Below are positions 35,361 to 46,273 of a stretch of 64,000 nucleotides of DNA, piece after piece. The stretch comes from Gulosibacter macacae (GTDB lineage: Bacteria > Actinomycetota > Actinomycetes > Actinomycetales > Microbacteriaceae). The notes under the pieces are model-generated. The model saw only the letters and a list, made by a program, of their open reading frames with translations, was not told where the DNA came from and did not search any database. Both the position numbers and the translations under genes were made by a program. Each line of letters begins with the position of its first letter. The first letter of the stretch is position 1. The stretch spans positions 186,001 through 250,000 of the forward strand of contig NZ_RQVS01000001.1 of NCBI RefSeq assembly GCF_003865375.1. Reading direction: 5' to 3'.

Positions 35361-36038
35361 ATGAGTGATTCTGGCCTGCTGTTCACGGTGCGCGGCCTGC
35401 GCCGTGGCGGGGTGGCACCGCTCCTTGACGCAGGTTTCGATGCGCGCGCCGGCGAGACGACCGTGCTGCTGTCATATGACGGTTCGGGTGCGGCGCTCTT
35501 GCGCGCAAGTCTTGGCATTGAGGGCGTTGATGCTGGCTCTTCGCGCATTGGGAGCCGTGAGTTCGCGAGTCGTGTGCCGCGTTCGCTGTCACCGCGTGCC
35601 GTTGCAGTGCTCGACACGCAACCGATCGTCATCCCGACGCAGACCGTTGCTGAGAACCTGCGCTGTGACAAGGCTATTGGGGCGCCCTCGCAGGCTGAGC
35701 TCTTGCATTCACTCGGGCTCGAAACCGTTGTCGGGCAACCCGTGCAGCAACTGTCTGCCGAATTGCAGCAGCGGGTCTCGCTCGGCCGAGCAGTGGCCAC
35801 CGGCGCACCGGTAATTGCGGCCTTCTCACCGTTTTCGCGCCTGGCCGCACGAGCCTCGAGCATGCTTGAAGGCATCCTGCGCGTGATCGCGGATGAACGC
35901 AGGATCGCGGTCGTGCATGCGACCAACGACGTCGCAGTAGCAGCGAGGGCACAACACGTCATCGTGGTGCGCCGCGGCGAAGTGACGGCAGATCTGCGCG
36001 GTGCGAGTGAAGTACAGCTCGCAAGCCGAGCTGCCTAA
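35361..36038 (+). CDS. Degenerate ABC-transporter ATPase-like protein
   Basis: This encodes 225 residues. The architecture is that of a short ABC ATPase: a Q-loop region VLDTQPIVIPTQTVAENL (84-100), a signature LSAELQQRVSLGR (131-143), and an H-loop with His186. But the Walker A region reads SYDGSGAALLRA (38-49) with no GK[ST], and Walker B is VIAAFSPF (151-158) without the Asp-Glu pair. ATP hydrolysis is therefore unlikely. No permease is adjacent. The reading frame is intact, so it may be maintained as a non-catalytic subunit or be an early relic. It follows a two-component system by 116 nt. Confidence 0.75.
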   Translation: MSDSGLLFTVRGLRRGGVAPLLDAGFDARAGETTVLLSYDGSGAALLRASLGIEGVDAGSSRIGSREFASRVPRSLSPRAVAVLDTQPIVIPTQTVAENLRCDKAIGAPSQAELLHSLGLETVVGQPVQQLSAELQQRVSLGRAVATGAPVIAAFSPFSRLAARASSMLEGILRVIADERRIAVVHATNDVAVAARAQHVIVVRRGEVTADLRGASEVQLASRAA

Positions 36039-36101
36039 GTTGCGGGGGCCTAAGTTGCGAGGGATGGCCGACTGATGATCACGACACGGTCACGCCGGTG
36101 T

Positions 36102-36107
36102 TACGAT
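36102..36107 (+). promoter_or_regulatory. Probable -10 for the leuA leader transcript (TACGAT)
   Basis: TACGAT ends 6 nt before the leader-peptide ATG, so the peptide would be translated from the first nucleotide of the transcript. Confidence 0.5.
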
Positions 36108-36113
36108 GTTTGC

Positions 36114-36161
36114 ATGCTCCCGTTCGGCGCGCTCCTCCTTCTGTGCCGCGACGAGGCTTAG
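36114..36161 (+). CDS. leuL: leuA leader peptide (leucine attenuator)
   Basis: This 15-residue ORF encodes MLPFGALLLLCRDEA, with four consecutive Leu codons (CTC CTC CTT CTG) plus one more Leu at position 2. It lies 92 nt upstream of leuA. Its last codons form the left arm of a strong hairpin, as expected for ribosome-mediated attenuation: stalling at Leu codons when charged tRNA-Leu is scarce would favour an alternative fold and leuA transcription. No ribosome-binding site is present; initiation is probably leaderless. Confidence 0.8.
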   Translation: MLPFGALLLLCRDEA

Positions 36162-36201
36162 AAACTAAGCCTTCCTCGTCGCGGAGTGCAGCGTTGGCTT
36201 A
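36145..36201 (+). promoter_or_regulatory. leuA attenuator hairpins
   Basis: CCGCGACGAG plus GCTTAG (36146-36161) pairs with CTAAGCC and CTCGTCGCGG (36165-36184), with a small bulge. CTAAGCC can pair instead with GGCTTAG at 36195-36201, giving two mutually exclusive folds downstream of the Leu codons. Confidence 0.6.
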
Positions 36202-36214
36202 GAACCATTCTTGA

Positions 36215-38017
<1,803 letters not shown>

Positions 38018-38035
38018 GGCTCATCTCAACACGAA

Positions 38036-38072
38036 GGGCGCTGGCCTCGAAGCGATTCGAGGGCCAGCGCCC
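38036..38072. terminator. Bidirectional hairpin terminator after leuA
   Basis: GGGCGCTGGCCTCGAA pairs with TTCGAGGGCCAGCGCCC with a 4-nt loop and a one-base bulge, between convergent genes. Confidence 0.8.
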
Positions 38073-38094
38073 GTTGCTGTGTCAGTGCTGCGAT

Positions 38095-38904
38095 CTAGGC
38101 GGTGGGTTGCGCATCCTCGTCGCCGCGCCGCTTGTCAATGATCGGCAGCGAACCCGTGTAGGTGGCGGGTTCGTGGGTAGAGGCGCGGAGGTGGCGGCGC
38201 TTGACCGGCCACCAATTGAGCAGGCGCCGCTGGTCGCGACGCTGACGGGATTCAGAACGTCGTAACGACATTTGCTCGGGCAAGCTCAATCCCCACTTCA
38301 CACTCGCGAGTCGGATGCCGACGGTAATAACCCAGCAGATGAGCATCCCGGTGATCATTGAGGCCCCGAGAAGGTCGGCGACCACGAATGCCGCGGTGCC
38401 AATGAATGCGGCCGCGGCATAGAACGTGCCAGCGAACAGCACACCGACTGGCAATTGCACGAGCAAATCGCGAATCGCACCGCCACCGGCGGCGGCTACC
38501 GTGCCGATCATGATGGCCGGGAGTGGGTCGATGCCGTGGGCGATGGCCTTGGCCGTGCCGACCACCGCGAAGAATCCGAGTGAGGCTGCGTCAAGGATAG
38601 TGACGAGCGCATTCACCTTCTGTAGCGCGTGCGAGAGCCACATGCCGATCAGTGCGGCGCTCGCCGCGGTGAGGATGTACCAATTCGACCCGATAGTCGC
38701 GAACGGCACGCCGATGAGCAGGTCGCGCAAGAAACCGCCGCCGAGACCTACGGCAATGCCGAGGATGGCGATGCCGAGCCAGTCAATGCGGCGGCCGCGG
38801 CTCTGCACATTTTCTGCGGTCGCCGAGGCACTCAACGCACCAAATGCCACTGCGGTGAGGTCGAGCCAAAGTGGAATCGCCGGAATGGCGTCTGTCGGTT
38901 CCAT
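38095..38904 (-). CDS. TRIC-like (UPF0126/YadS) cation channel family protein
   Basis: This encodes 269 residues. Seven predicted membrane segments (about 15-205) form two repeats, each with a GGGxxRD motif: GLGGGFLRDLL and AAAGGGAIRDLL, which is the hallmark of the UPF0126/trimeric intracellular cation channel family. A basic cytoplasmic tail of about 65 residues (SLRRSESRQRRDQRR) is added. Prokaryotic TRIC proteins conduct K+ and other monovalent cations; the E. coli YadS homologue has also been linked to glycine uptake. It is divergent from recO and convergent with leuA. Confidence 0.9.
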   Translation of the reverse strand: MEPTDAIPAIPLWLDLTAVAFGALSASATAENVQSRGRRIDWLGIAILGIAVGLGGGFLRDLLIGVPFATIGSNWYILTAASAALIGMWLSHALQKVNALVTILDAASLGFFAVVGTAKAIAHGIDPLPAIMIGTVAAAGGGAIRDLLVQLPVGVLFAGTFYAAAAFIGTAAFVVADLLGASMITGMLICWVITVGIRLASVKWGLSLPEQMSLRRSESRQRRDQRRLLNWWPVKRRHLRASTHEPATYTGSLPIIDKRRGDEDAQPTA

Positions 38905-38940
38905 CTGTGCCTTCGAAGCGAGGAGCGGGATACTGGACGA

Positions 38941-39696
38941 ATGCCGGTATACGGGGATGAAGTGGTGGTGCTGCGTTCGCAGCAGCTCGGCGAAGCCGAT
39001 CGCCTCCTCACTCTATTTGGTAAGGAACGCGGATTGGTGCGGGCAGTCGCGCGCGGCGTGCGGCGCACCTCATCCAAGTTCGGGGCGCGGCTGGAACCAT
39101 TCACGGTGGTTGACGTGCAGCTATTCACGCGCAATCCGCTTGAGCGCTCCGGGCTCGAGACGGTGACGCAGGCGGTCACCATCGATGCCTATGCCGCGCG
39201 CATCGTCGAGGACTACGCCGCATACACGGCCGCCTCGGTCATGGTGGAGACCTGCGCACGCATCATCGACGCCGAACCCGCACCGCAACAGTGGGCGCTG
39301 TTAGTTGGCGCGTTGCGTTCGCTGGCCCGGGCGGAGCGTGAACCGCAGCTGGCGCTTGACTCGTACCTATTGCGGGCGCTCTCGCTTGCGGGCTGGGAGC
39401 CGAGCTTCGCGAACTGCGCGCGCTGCGATCGTCCAGGGCCGCATTCGCGTATTTCGTTCGGTGCCGGTGGCGCCGTGTGCGATGACTGCGCGATTGCCGT
39501 CGGGGCGACGACGGTAGCCGATATCGATGTGATGCGGCACCTTTGGGCGCTGCTCGCGGGCAGCTGGCGAGTGGCGGATGCGGCGGAGCCGTCGGTGCGT
39601 GATCGCGCGAGTCAGATTGTGGCGGGGTACGTGGAGTTTCACCTCGACCGCTCCCTGCGCTCGCTCGGTGTGCGGGCAGCGGACCGGCGGCCGTAG
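38941..39696 (+). CDS. recO: DNA repair protein RecO
   Basis: This encodes 251 residues. RecO loads RecA with RecR and anneals SSB-coated single strands. The N-terminal OB fold has YGDEVVVLRSQQLGEADRLLTLF and GVRRTSSKFGARLEPF. A zinc site is formed by CARC and CDDC near residues 160-185. ATG 38941 gives the conserved MPVYGDE start; AGGAG is 15 nt upstream, too far to be ideal, so initiation may be leaderless. It is divergent from the TRIC-like gene. Its usual operon partner uppS is on the opposite strand here. Confidence 0.95.
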   Translation: MPVYGDEVVVLRSQQLGEADRLLTLFGKERGLVRAVARGVRRTSSKFGARLEPFTVVDVQLFTRNPLERSGLETVTQAVTIDAYAARIVEDYAAYTAASVMVETCARIIDAEPAPQQWALLVGALRSLARAEREPQLALDSYLLRALSLAGWEPSFANCARCDRPGPHSRISFGAGGAVCDDCAIAVGATTVADIDVMRHLWALLAGSWRVADAAEPSVRDRASQIVAGYVEFHLDRSLRSLGVRAADRRP

Positions 39697-39697
39697 G

Positions 39698-39802
39698 CGG
39701 GGGTCTCGATACGCTCCGCTACTCGAGCAACCAAAAACTGGCTACTCGACCAACCACATCTTGGCTGGTCGAGTAGGCCGAAGGCCGTATCGAGACCCTC
39801 CT
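39698..39802. repeat. Dispersed palindromic repeat, copy B
   Basis: GGGTCTCGATACG and CGTATCGAGACCC form the outer arms. Inside, CTACTCGA blocks face TGGTCGAGTAGGCCGAAGG. Related to 6836-6932 and 58522-58626. It occupies the whole gap between the convergent stop codons of recO and uppS. Confidence 0.85.
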
Positions 39803-40604
39803 ACGCCGAGGCCACCGGCTTGTCGACCGCGCCGCCGAATCGGCGGTCTCGATCGGCGTAGATCTCAATCGCTTGCCAAAGATCAGTGCGCGAAAAGTCT
39901 GGCCAGAGTGTGTCGAGAAACACGAACTCGGCATAGGCCGACTGCCAGAGCAAGAAGTTCGAGGTGCGCTGTTCACCGGAAGACCGCACAAACAAATCCA
40001 CATCCGGCAAATCCGCCTGGTACAGCCGCTGCGAAATTGACTTTTCGCTAATCCGCTTCGGATCCAGGCGCCCAGCTTTCGCTTCGGCAGCCAACTCGCG
40101 CACCGCATCCACGAGTTCGATGCGGCCACCGTAATTGACACACATATTCAGCGTCATGCGGGTGTTGTGCTTCGTAAGCTCTTCGGCCTGGCGCAGATCA
40201 TCGATCACGCTCTTCCAGAGCCGCGGCGTGCGACCTGACCACACGATACGCACACCCCAGGCGTTCAACTGGTCGCGCTGCCGATGCAACACTTCGCGGT
40301 TGAAGCCCATGAGAAAGCGCACCTCATCGGCAGAACGCTTCCAGTTCTCGGTTGAAAACGCGTAGACCGAAAGGTGCTTCACGCCGACCTGGAGTGCGCC
40401 GGCCACGACATCGAGGAGTGCCGACTCACCGGCACGGTGCCCTTCCGTTCGAGGAAGCCCGCGCTGATTTGCCCACCGACCATTGCCATCCATGACGATC
40501 GCGACATGATCGGGAACCGCTCGCTGCGGCAATGGCGGGGGAGTGAGCCCCGTCCAATCGATGGGACGCAACTGCACTTCAGTTGGATGCGGCGAGGGGG
40601 TCAT
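39801..40604 (-). CDS. uppS: Isoprenyl transferase (undecaprenyl/decaprenyl diphosphate synthase)
   Basis: This encodes 267 residues. It is a cis-prenyl transferase elongating allylic diphosphates with isopentenyl diphosphate to make the lipid carrier for cell-wall synthesis. [16 protein letters not shown] carries the catalytic Asp; [13 protein letters not shown] and [21 protein letters not shown] are family signatures. The first 30 residues form an actinobacterial extension. recO and uppS normally point the same way in actinobacteria; here uppS is inverted and abuts a palindromic repeat. The next gene is in the same orientation upstream. Confidence 0.95.
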   Translation of the reverse strand: MTPSPHPTEVQLRPIDWTGLTPPPLPQRAVPDHVAIVMDGNGRWANQRGLPRTEGHRAGESALLDVVAGALQVGVKHLSVYAFSTENWKRSADEVRFLMGFNREVLHRQRDQLNAWGVRIVWSGRTPRLWKSVIDDLRQAEELTKHNTRMTLNMCVNYGGRIELVDAVRELAAEAKAGRLDPKRISEKSISQRLYQADLPDVDLFVRSSGEQRTSNFLLWQSAYAEFVFLDTLWPDFSRTDLWQAIEIYADRDRRFGGAVDKPVASA

Positions 40605-40626
40605 GGCCCCAGCGTAGCGATGGCCA

Positions 40627-41472
40627 CTAGCCGAGCGTCACTTCGACGTCGAGGTCATTGCCGAAACGAAATTGCAGATCGGTGAGGTAAACGCCAGCAG
40701 GCAACCGGTCATTGATATCGACGCTCTTGCCTTCGTAGCGGGCAATCTTTGACTTCAGCGCCATGAGCACGGCTTTGACCACGGGGTTGCCGCTCGTCAC
40801 TTGAATCTCACCGATGCGAGCGATGAGGTCACGATCGATATCGACGTTCACCTGCGCTGCTGCTCCGGCCGAAATGATGCCCTTCTTCACTTTCGCGTCG
40901 AGGGTGGCGGTGACCGAGCGTCCCACCGAGGTGAGATCGATTTCGCGAATCTCAATGCCGAATCCCTCGTCAGCCGCTGCCTTCGTTGCGGCCTGCCGCA
41001 CGAGTTCGATGAGCTTTGCTTTCGAGGTGGACACTCGCGCTGAGCCGAGGAGGTGGCGCTCTTTCGAGCCGGCATACGCGAGGGCGAGGCGACCGGCCGC
41101 ATCCGTTTGCCACTCGACCGGCACTTCGCGCAGGTTGAGATCGAGCGAGACTTCAAGTTCGCCGTCCAACTCGATGGCCGTGGCACTCACAATGGCCGGG
41201 CGACCGCTGATTTTGAACGAACCCAGTTGATCGGCTTCGCGGTCCACGGCCACGAAATCAGCGATATCCCCACGCGGATCCTCTTCGTCCCCAGAGATCC
41301 GCACGCCAGTGGCATCGACGGTTACTGAGGTGCTCGCGAGCTCGGCCCCGAGCGCCACCTCAGTTTTCGGCGGAGTCGTGGCGTGGCTGAACAGCGAGTG
41401 CACCTCCTGCTCAAATGCGTGGAGGCGATCAAGATCGGTTGGGAGCAGGATGAGGGGCTGAGTCTGCGTCAT
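40627..41472 (-). CDS. Conserved-looking protein of unknown function
   Basis: This encodes 281 residues with an ATG start. There is no signal peptide or transmembrane segment. The sequence alternates beta-like segments (for example [28 protein letters not shown]) with a helical section near 150-165, and ends in a beta-rich block. It could be a lipid-binding or beta-sandwich type protein, but I do not recognise the family. It lies 22 nt upstream of uppS on the same strand and may be co-transcribed with it. Divergent from lipB. Confidence 0.75.
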   Translation of the reverse strand: MTQTQPLILLPTDLDRLHAFEQEVHSLFSHATTPPKTEVALGAELASTSVTVDATGVRISGDEEDPRGDIADFVAVDREADQLGSFKISGRPAIVSATAIELDGELEVSLDLNLREVPVEWQTDAAGRLALAYAGSKERHLLGSARVSTSKAKLIELVRQAATKAAADEGFGIEIREIDLTSVGRSVTATLDAKVKKGIISAGAAAQVNVDIDRDLIARIGEIQVTSGNPVVKAVLMALKSKIARYEGKSVDINDRLPAGVYLTDLQFRFGNDLDVEVTLG

Positions 41473-41500
41473 GGCACAGAGCCTACGAGCGACAACTGAG

Positions 41501-41506
41501 TAGACT
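41501..41506 (+). promoter_or_regulatory. Probable lipB -10 hexamer (TAGACT)
   Basis: TAGACT ends 7 nt before the lipB ATG and no ribosome-binding site is present, so transcription is probably leaderless. Confidence 0.45.
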
Positions 41507-41513
41507 CGCCCGC

Positions 41514-42164
41514 ATGCACTTGGAGAACTTGCTCGGTCGCGGCCCGGTTGATTATCAAGAAGTCGACGCCCGACAGCGCGATCTCCACGAGCAAATCGCC
41601 GATGGTGCGCATGATGACACGCTCATGCTGGTTGAGTTCGACCACGTGTATACCGCCGGTAGCCGCACCCAGCCCGAAGACATTCCCAATGATGAGGTGC
41701 CGGTCGTGCGCATCGATCGCGGCGGCTCGGTGACTTATCACGGGCCCGGTCAGCTCGTCGTGTATCCGCTCATCCACGTGCATGGCCGCCAAGATGTCGT
41801 CGCCTATGTGCGTGCCCTCGAAGCTGCGGTAATGGCCACGGCCGCGGAGTACGGGCTTGAGACCCAGCGGGTTGAGGGTCGCTCTGGCGTCTGGGTTGTG
41901 CGCCCGGGAGAACAAGATCGCAAGCTCTGCGCGATTGGCGTGCGATTTGCGCGCCGCACCACGATGCACGGGCTCGCGCTCAATGTGCACTCCGACCTCG
42001 CCGAGTTCGAGCGCGTCGTTGCCTGCGGCATCCGGGATGCTGGGGTCGTGTCCCTCGAAGCGCTCGGCATTGACACCACACTCGAGGATGTGGCGGCGCG
42101 GCTCGTGCCCCATCTCGAGCGCGAATTGGCCCGCTTTCGTGCGCCAATCGATGCGCCCGCATAG
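41514..42164 (+). CDS. lipB: Lipoyl(octanoyl) transferase LipB
   Basis: This encodes 216 residues. LipB moves octanoate from acyl carrier protein to lipoyl domains. RGGSVTYHGPGQLVVYP (69-85) is the family signature. The catalytic Lys is in RKLCAIGVRF (Lys137) and the catalytic Cys in VVACGIRD (Cys171). Start at ATG 41514 just after a TAGACT -10 hexamer. lipA follows after 49 nt containing an isolated copy of the 23-bp repeat, so the pair can still be co-transcribed. Confidence 0.96.
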   Translation: MHLENLLGRGPVDYQEVDARQRDLHEQIADGAHDDTLMLVEFDHVYTAGSRTQPEDIPNDEVPVVRIDRGGSVTYHGPGQLVVYPLIHVHGRQDVVAYVRALEAAVMATAAEYGLETQRVEGRSGVWVVRPGEQDRKLCAIGVRFARRTTMHGLALNVHSDLAEFERVVACGIRDAGVVSLEALGIDTTLEDVAARLVPHLERELARFRAPIDAPA

Positions 42165-42165
42165 A

Positions 42166-42188
42166 GTGTGCTGAGGTTCTCGAAGCAC
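42166..42188 (-). repeat. Isolated inverse copy of the 23-bp repeat
   Basis: GTGTGCTGAGGTTCTCGAAGCAC is the exact reverse complement of bases 28942-28964, the start of the tandem array after rsmE. It lies between lipB and lipA. Confidence 0.85.
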
Positions 42189-42213
42189 CGACTACGTCTA
42201 TGAAAGCGACAAA

Positions 42214-43263
42214 GTGACTGCACCAGCCCCCGAAGGCCGCCGCCTCCTGCGCATTGAAGCGCAGAATCAGCAGACGCCGATCGAGCGCAAGCCCGATTGG
42301 ATTCGCACGACCGCTGCCGTTGGCAAGCAATACGAGGATGTGCGCAACCTTGCCCGCGGCGGTGGCCTGCACACCGTCTGCGAAGAAGCGGGTTGCCCAA
42401 ACATCTATGAGTGTTGGGAAGACCGCGAGGCGACCTTCCTCATCGGCGGCGACCAGTGCACCCGTCGCTGTGACTTCTGCCAGATCGCTACCGGCAAGCC
42501 GCTCGGCTACGACCGGGATGAACCGCGTCGCGTCGCCGAGTCGGTGCGCGAACTCGGACTGCGCTACGCCACGGTCACCGGTGTGGCCCGTGACGATCTG
42601 CCCGATGGTGCATCCTGGCTCTTCGCCGAAACCTGCAGGCAGATTCGCGAACTCAGCCCCGGCACCGGTGTGGAGCTCCTCGTCGATGATTTCCGCGGTA
42701 AGGATGGGGCACTCGAGGCAGTCTGTGAGGCCGCGCCCGAGGTGTTCGGACACAATCTCGAGACGGTGCCGCGCATCTTCAAGCAGATCCGCCCGGGCTT
42801 TCGCTATGACAACTCGCTCGAGATGCTCGCCCGCGCTTCGGAACTCGGCATGATTACGAAGTCAAATCTCATCCTCGGGATGGGCGAGACGCGCGATGAG
42901 ATTGAGTCGACGATGCGCGAGCTACGTGACCACAAGGTCGACATTCTTACGCTCACGCAGTACCTGCGCCCGAGTTCGCTGCACCACCCGATCGACCGCT
43001 GGGTGAAGCCGCAGGAGTTTATTGACCTGGCCGAGTTCGGTCGCGAGCTCGGCTTCTCGGGTGTGATGGCGGGGCCGCTCGTGCGTTCGTCGTATCGGGC
43101 CGGGAAGCTTTGGGCCGAGGCGATGGTGGCCAAGGGTCGCGAGATTCCTGAAGCGTTGGCGCACCTTGCCGGTGAAGCACCGGCACGCCAGGAGGCGTCG
43201 GCGATCGTGGCTCGTCGCCCGGAGTTTGCGGGTGCGAACCCCGCGGGGGATGTCGCGCTGTAA
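42214..43263 (+). CDS. lipA: Lipoyl synthase LipA
   Basis: This encodes 349 residues with a GTG start. LipA is a radical SAM enzyme that inserts two sulfurs into octanoyl groups. The auxiliary cluster is bound by [12 protein letters not shown] (Cys56, Cys61, Cys67) and the radical SAM cluster by CTRRCDFC (Cys82, Cys86, Cys89). [15 protein letters not shown] and ILGMGET are conserved. A C-terminal [10 protein letters not shown] motif completes the fold. It is paired with lipB for de novo lipoate synthesis. Confidence 0.97.
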   Translation: MTAPAPEGRRLLRIEAQNQQTPIERKPDWIRTTAAVGKQYEDVRNLARGGGLHTVCEEAGCPNIYECWEDREATFLIGGDQCTRRCDFCQIATGKPLGYDRDEPRRVAESVRELGLRYATVTGVARDDLPDGASWLFAETCRQIRELSPGTGVELLVDDFRGKDGALEAVCEAAPEVFGHNLETVPRIFKQIRPGFRYDNSLEMLARASELGMITKSNLILGMGETRDEIESTMRELRDHKVDILTLTQYLRPSSLHHPIDRWVKPQEFIDLAEFGRELGFSGVMAGPLVRSSYRAGKLWAEAMVAKGREIPEALAHLAGEAPARQEASAIVARRPEFAGANPAGDVAL

Positions 43264-43376
43264 TTGCGGGTGTTGGGCGGGTCACCCAAGTGGTGTGCCG
43301 CCGGTAGGATGGGCCGTTGATCACACGGACCCCGCATCCGGCTGGGCCCGAACTCATCTTCAGGAGTGACAACCAG

Positions 43377-44765
43377 ATGGCAGCCTCAACGCTCGACCAA
43401 GTCATCGCCCTCGCAAAGCGCCGCGGATTCGTCTACCAGGCGGGTGAGGTCTACGGCGGTTCTCGGTCGGCTTGGGACTACGGTCCGCTTGGTGTCGAGC
43501 TCAAGGAAAACATCAAGCAGCAGTGGTGGCAGACCTTCGTGCGCGGCCGCGCCGATATGGTCGGGCTCGACTCGTCGATCATCCTGCCGACCGACGTCTG
43601 GAAGGCCTCGGGCCACGTCGAGACGTTCACCGACCCGCTCGTCGAATCGCTCCACACCCACAAGCGCTACCGTGCCGACCACCTCATTGAGGCCTATGTC
43701 GCCAAGCACGGCCGCGAACCCGAGAACGGCCTCGCCGACATTCGCGACCCCGAGACTGGCCAGCCCGGCAACTGGACTGAGCCGAAGCTCTTCTCGGGCC
43801 TGATGAAGACCTATCTCGGTCCGGTCGATGACGAAGAGGGCCTGCACTACCTGCGCCCCGAAACTGCGCAGGGCATTTTCGTCAACTTCAACAACGTCGT
43901 TACCACCGCACGCAAGAAGCCCCCGTTCGGCATCGGTCAGGTGGGTAAGGCTTTCCGCAACGAGATCACCCCGGGTAACTTCATCTTCCGCACCCGCGAG
44001 TTCGAGCAGATGGAGATTGAGTACTTCGTCAAGCCCGATGAGGCCGACGAGCACTTCCGCAGCTGGGTCGAGGCGTGCTGGGATTGGTTCGTCGACCTCG
44101 GTATCAACCCCGACAATATGCGTCGCTTCGACGTGCCCGAGGATGAGCGCGCGCACTACTCGGCCGGCACCATCGACTTCGAGTACAAGTTCGGTTTCCA
44201 GGGGAGTTCCTGGGGTGAACTCATGGGGATCGCGAACCGCACCGACTACGATCTCGGCGCCCACACCGCGGCGTCAGGCACCGAACTCAGTTTCTTTGAC
44301 CAGGCCTCGGGCGAGCGCTACACGCCGTACGTCATCGAGCCTTCGTTCGGCCTCACCCGCTCGCTCATGGCCTTCCTCGTTGACTCGTACAACGAAGACG
44401 AGGCGCCGAACGCGAAGGGTGGCGTCGACAAGCGCACGGTGCTTCGTCTCGACCCGCGTCTGTCGCCGGTGAAGGCCGCCGTGCTGCCGCTTTCGCGCAA
44501 CGAGCAACTCTCGCCGCTCGCGCGTGAGGTTGCCGACGAGATTCGTAGCGGTGGCCGCTGGAACATCGACTTCGATGATGCCGGCGCCATCGGCCGTCGT
44601 TACCGTCGACAGGACGAGATCGGTACGCCCTATTGCGTCACCGTCGACTTTGACTCGCTTGAGGACCGCGCGGTCACCGTGCGCGAACGTGACTCAATGT
44701 CTCAGGAACGCGTCTCGATCGACCGTCTCTACGGCTACCTGGCCGAACGCCTCAAGGGCTGCTAA
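43377..44765 (+). CDS. glyS: Glycine-tRNA ligase
   Basis: This encodes 462 residues, the homodimeric (bacterial/eukaryotic type) class II synthetase rather than the alpha2beta2 form. [41 protein letters not shown] and [14 protein letters not shown] are the class II motifs; the anticodon-binding domain is C-terminal from about 360. ATG 43377 follows CAGGAGTGACAACC. It has its own leader region of about 113 nt, with a TAGGAT at 43305 that may be the -10. A hairpin follows. Confidence 0.97.
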   Translation: MAASTLDQVIALAKRRGFVYQAGEVYGGSRSAWDYGPLGVELKENIKQQWWQTFVRGRADMVGLDSSIILPTDVWKASGHVETFTDPLVESLHTHKRYRADHLIEAYVAKHGREPENGLADIRDPETGQPGNWTEPKLFSGLMKTYLGPVDDEEGLHYLRPETAQGIFVNFNNVVTTARKKPPFGIGQVGKAFRNEITPGNFIFRTREFEQMEIEYFVKPDEADEHFRSWVEACWDWFVDLGINPDNMRRFDVPEDERAHYSAGTIDFEYKFGFQGSSWGELMGIANRTDYDLGAHTAASGTELSFFDQASGERYTPYVIEPSFGLTRSLMAFLVDSYNEDEAPNAKGGVDKRTVLRLDPRLSPVKAAVLPLSRNEQLSPLAREVADEIRSGGRWNIDFDDAGAIGRRYRRQDEIGTPYCVTVDFDSLEDRAVTVRERDSMSQERVSIDRLYGYLAERLKGC

Positions 44766-44792
44766 CACCGAGCCAGGCCAAAACTCCCTAAG

Positions 44793-44823
44793 CTGAGCGC
44801 CCGCTGATCACGCGGGCGCTCAG
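44793..44823 (+). terminator. glyS hairpin terminator
   Basis: CTGAGCGCCCGC pairs perfectly with GCGGGCGCTCAG (12 bp, 7-nt loop), 27 nt after the glyS stop. Confidence 0.8.
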
Positions 44824-44872
44824 TGGGTGCAGGATGAACGGGGCCCGCACGAACCTCGCGCGGCGACTCTGA

Positions 44873-46273
44873 ATGGTCCTCTTCATGCCAGCTTGGCTAG
44901 CTTCCATCCGCCTCGATTCACTCTGGCTCTTCATTGCTATCGCAGTCGTGGCGATACTTGCGTTAGAACTCGCACTGTTGCCAAAACGCGCGCATATAGC
45001 GTCGGCGAAGCAGGATGCGCGAGATTCGACAGTGCCGGATGTCTCGCGCCCGCGTCGGCAGTTAGTTTTAGTGGCACTTATCGCGGGCATCGTCACCGCA
45101 CTCCTCGCGACGCTGGCGTTTTGGCTCCTCATGGATGTGTGGAATATCTTCCGCATTCAGGTGGGCTGGCGCACAAGAATCGCCTGGTCGCTCGGACTGG
45201 GGCTTGCCGGAGCAGGCGCTGCCGTGCTCTTCCAATCGCGGCGTCTGCGACCGGGCAAGCGGCGTGCGCTCGGTGCTGCCACATTGGTCTCCGCGATACT
45301 CGCGGTGGCACTCGCGATCAACCTCGACGCTGGTGCGGTGCACACCGTGGGTGACCTGTTCCCGAAGGGCCCTGTACCCACGTTCACCGCGCAGGCTGGC
45401 GCGACCGAGTCTGCGCGACCCGCAGCATCCTCGCCAATTACCGAGGCGCAGTGGCAGAAGCCCGCCGACCAACCCGACAGCGGCAAGCTCTACCAGGCCC
45501 AGATTCCCGCGACCACATCCGGATTTCCGGCACGACCGGCGTACATCTGGTTGCCACCGGCGGCCCAAACATCCCAACCCCCGGCGCTCCCGGTCATGGT
45601 CATGCTTGCGGGGCAACCGGGAGGCCCGGGCGACCTGTTTACTGCTGGCCAGTTCCAAACAATCCTTGAAAGCTACGCCGCCGCGCACAATGGTCTCGCT
45701 CCAATCGTGGTCGTTCCCGATCAACTCGGCACGCCCGAGGTGAATCCGCTCTGCGTTGACGGCCCCGCTGGCAACTCGCGCACCTATCTGGAGCAGGATG
45801 TGCCGGCCTGGATTCTCGCCAACCTGCCGGTGGCGCACGATCGCACTGCGTGGACCTTTGGTGGCTTCTCTCAAGGGGGCACCTGCGCCTACCAGATCGG
45901 TCTCGATCAACCCGATCGCTACGGCTCGGTGATTTCGATTGCGGGGGAGCTCACTCCGAGCCTCGGCAATGAGGCGAACACAATTGTCCAAGGATTCGGT
46001 GGCGACACCGCGAAATATGAGCAGGCGAAGCCCACCTCCATCATGAAGTCGCACGCTCCCTACCGTGATGTCACGCTCTTCCACATCGTCGGCGGCAATG
46101 ACTCGTGGTTCCAGAACTTCGCCGACCAACTCACGAGCGTCGCGAAGGATTCTGGCATCACCGTCGTCTCGCTCACCTCGCCCGGTACCGGGCACGACTT
46201 CCGCACGGTGTCGTACGCACTCGAACATGTGCTGCCGCAGGTGGTCGTCAGATCAGGGATGGTGCCCGCATGA
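44873..46273 (+). CDS. Membrane-anchored alpha/beta hydrolase (esterase), likely aminoacyl-lipid hydrolase
   Basis: This encodes 466 residues. Four N-terminal membrane segments (about 15-36, 64-86, 102-122, 132-150) are followed by an extracytoplasmic esterase-D-type domain. The nucleophile elbow is GGFSQGG with Ser333; acid and His candidates are in GGNDSW and GTGHDF. It overlaps the next gene, an aminoacyl-lipid synthase-like protein, by 4 nt (ATGA). In Corynebacterium and Enterococcus such synthases are paired with a hydrolase that removes the amino acid from the lipid; I infer the same here. The start could also be the ATG four codons on. Confidence 0.8.
   Translation: MVLFMPAWLASIRLDSLWLFIAIAVVAILALELALLPKRAHIASAKQDARDSTVPDVSRPRRQLVLVALIAGIVTALLATLAFWLLMDVWNIFRIQVGWRTRIAWSLGLGLAGAGAAVLFQSRRLRPGKRRALGAATLVSAILAVALAINLDAGAVHTVGDLFPKGPVPTFTAQAGATESARPAASSPITEAQWQKPADQPDSGKLYQAQIPATTSGFPARPAYIWLPPAAQTSQPPALPVMVMLAGQPGGPGDLFTAGQFQTILESYAAAHNGLAPIVVVPDQLGTPEVNPLCVDGPAGNSRTYLEQDVPAWILANLPVAHDRTAWTFGGFSQGGTCAYQIGLDQPDRYGSVISIAGELTPSLGNEANTIVQGFGGDTAKYEQAKPTSIMKSHAPYRDVTLFHIVGGNDSWFQNFADQLTSVAKDSGITVVSLTSPGTGHDFRTVSYALEHVLPQVVVRSGMVPA

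Noticed and set aside
43264-43376. Possible glycine riboswitch or T-box before glyS
   Set aside because: The 113-nt interval has no tandem aptamer, T-box sequence or strong terminator-antiterminator pair; only an ordinary -10-like TAGGAT is visible.
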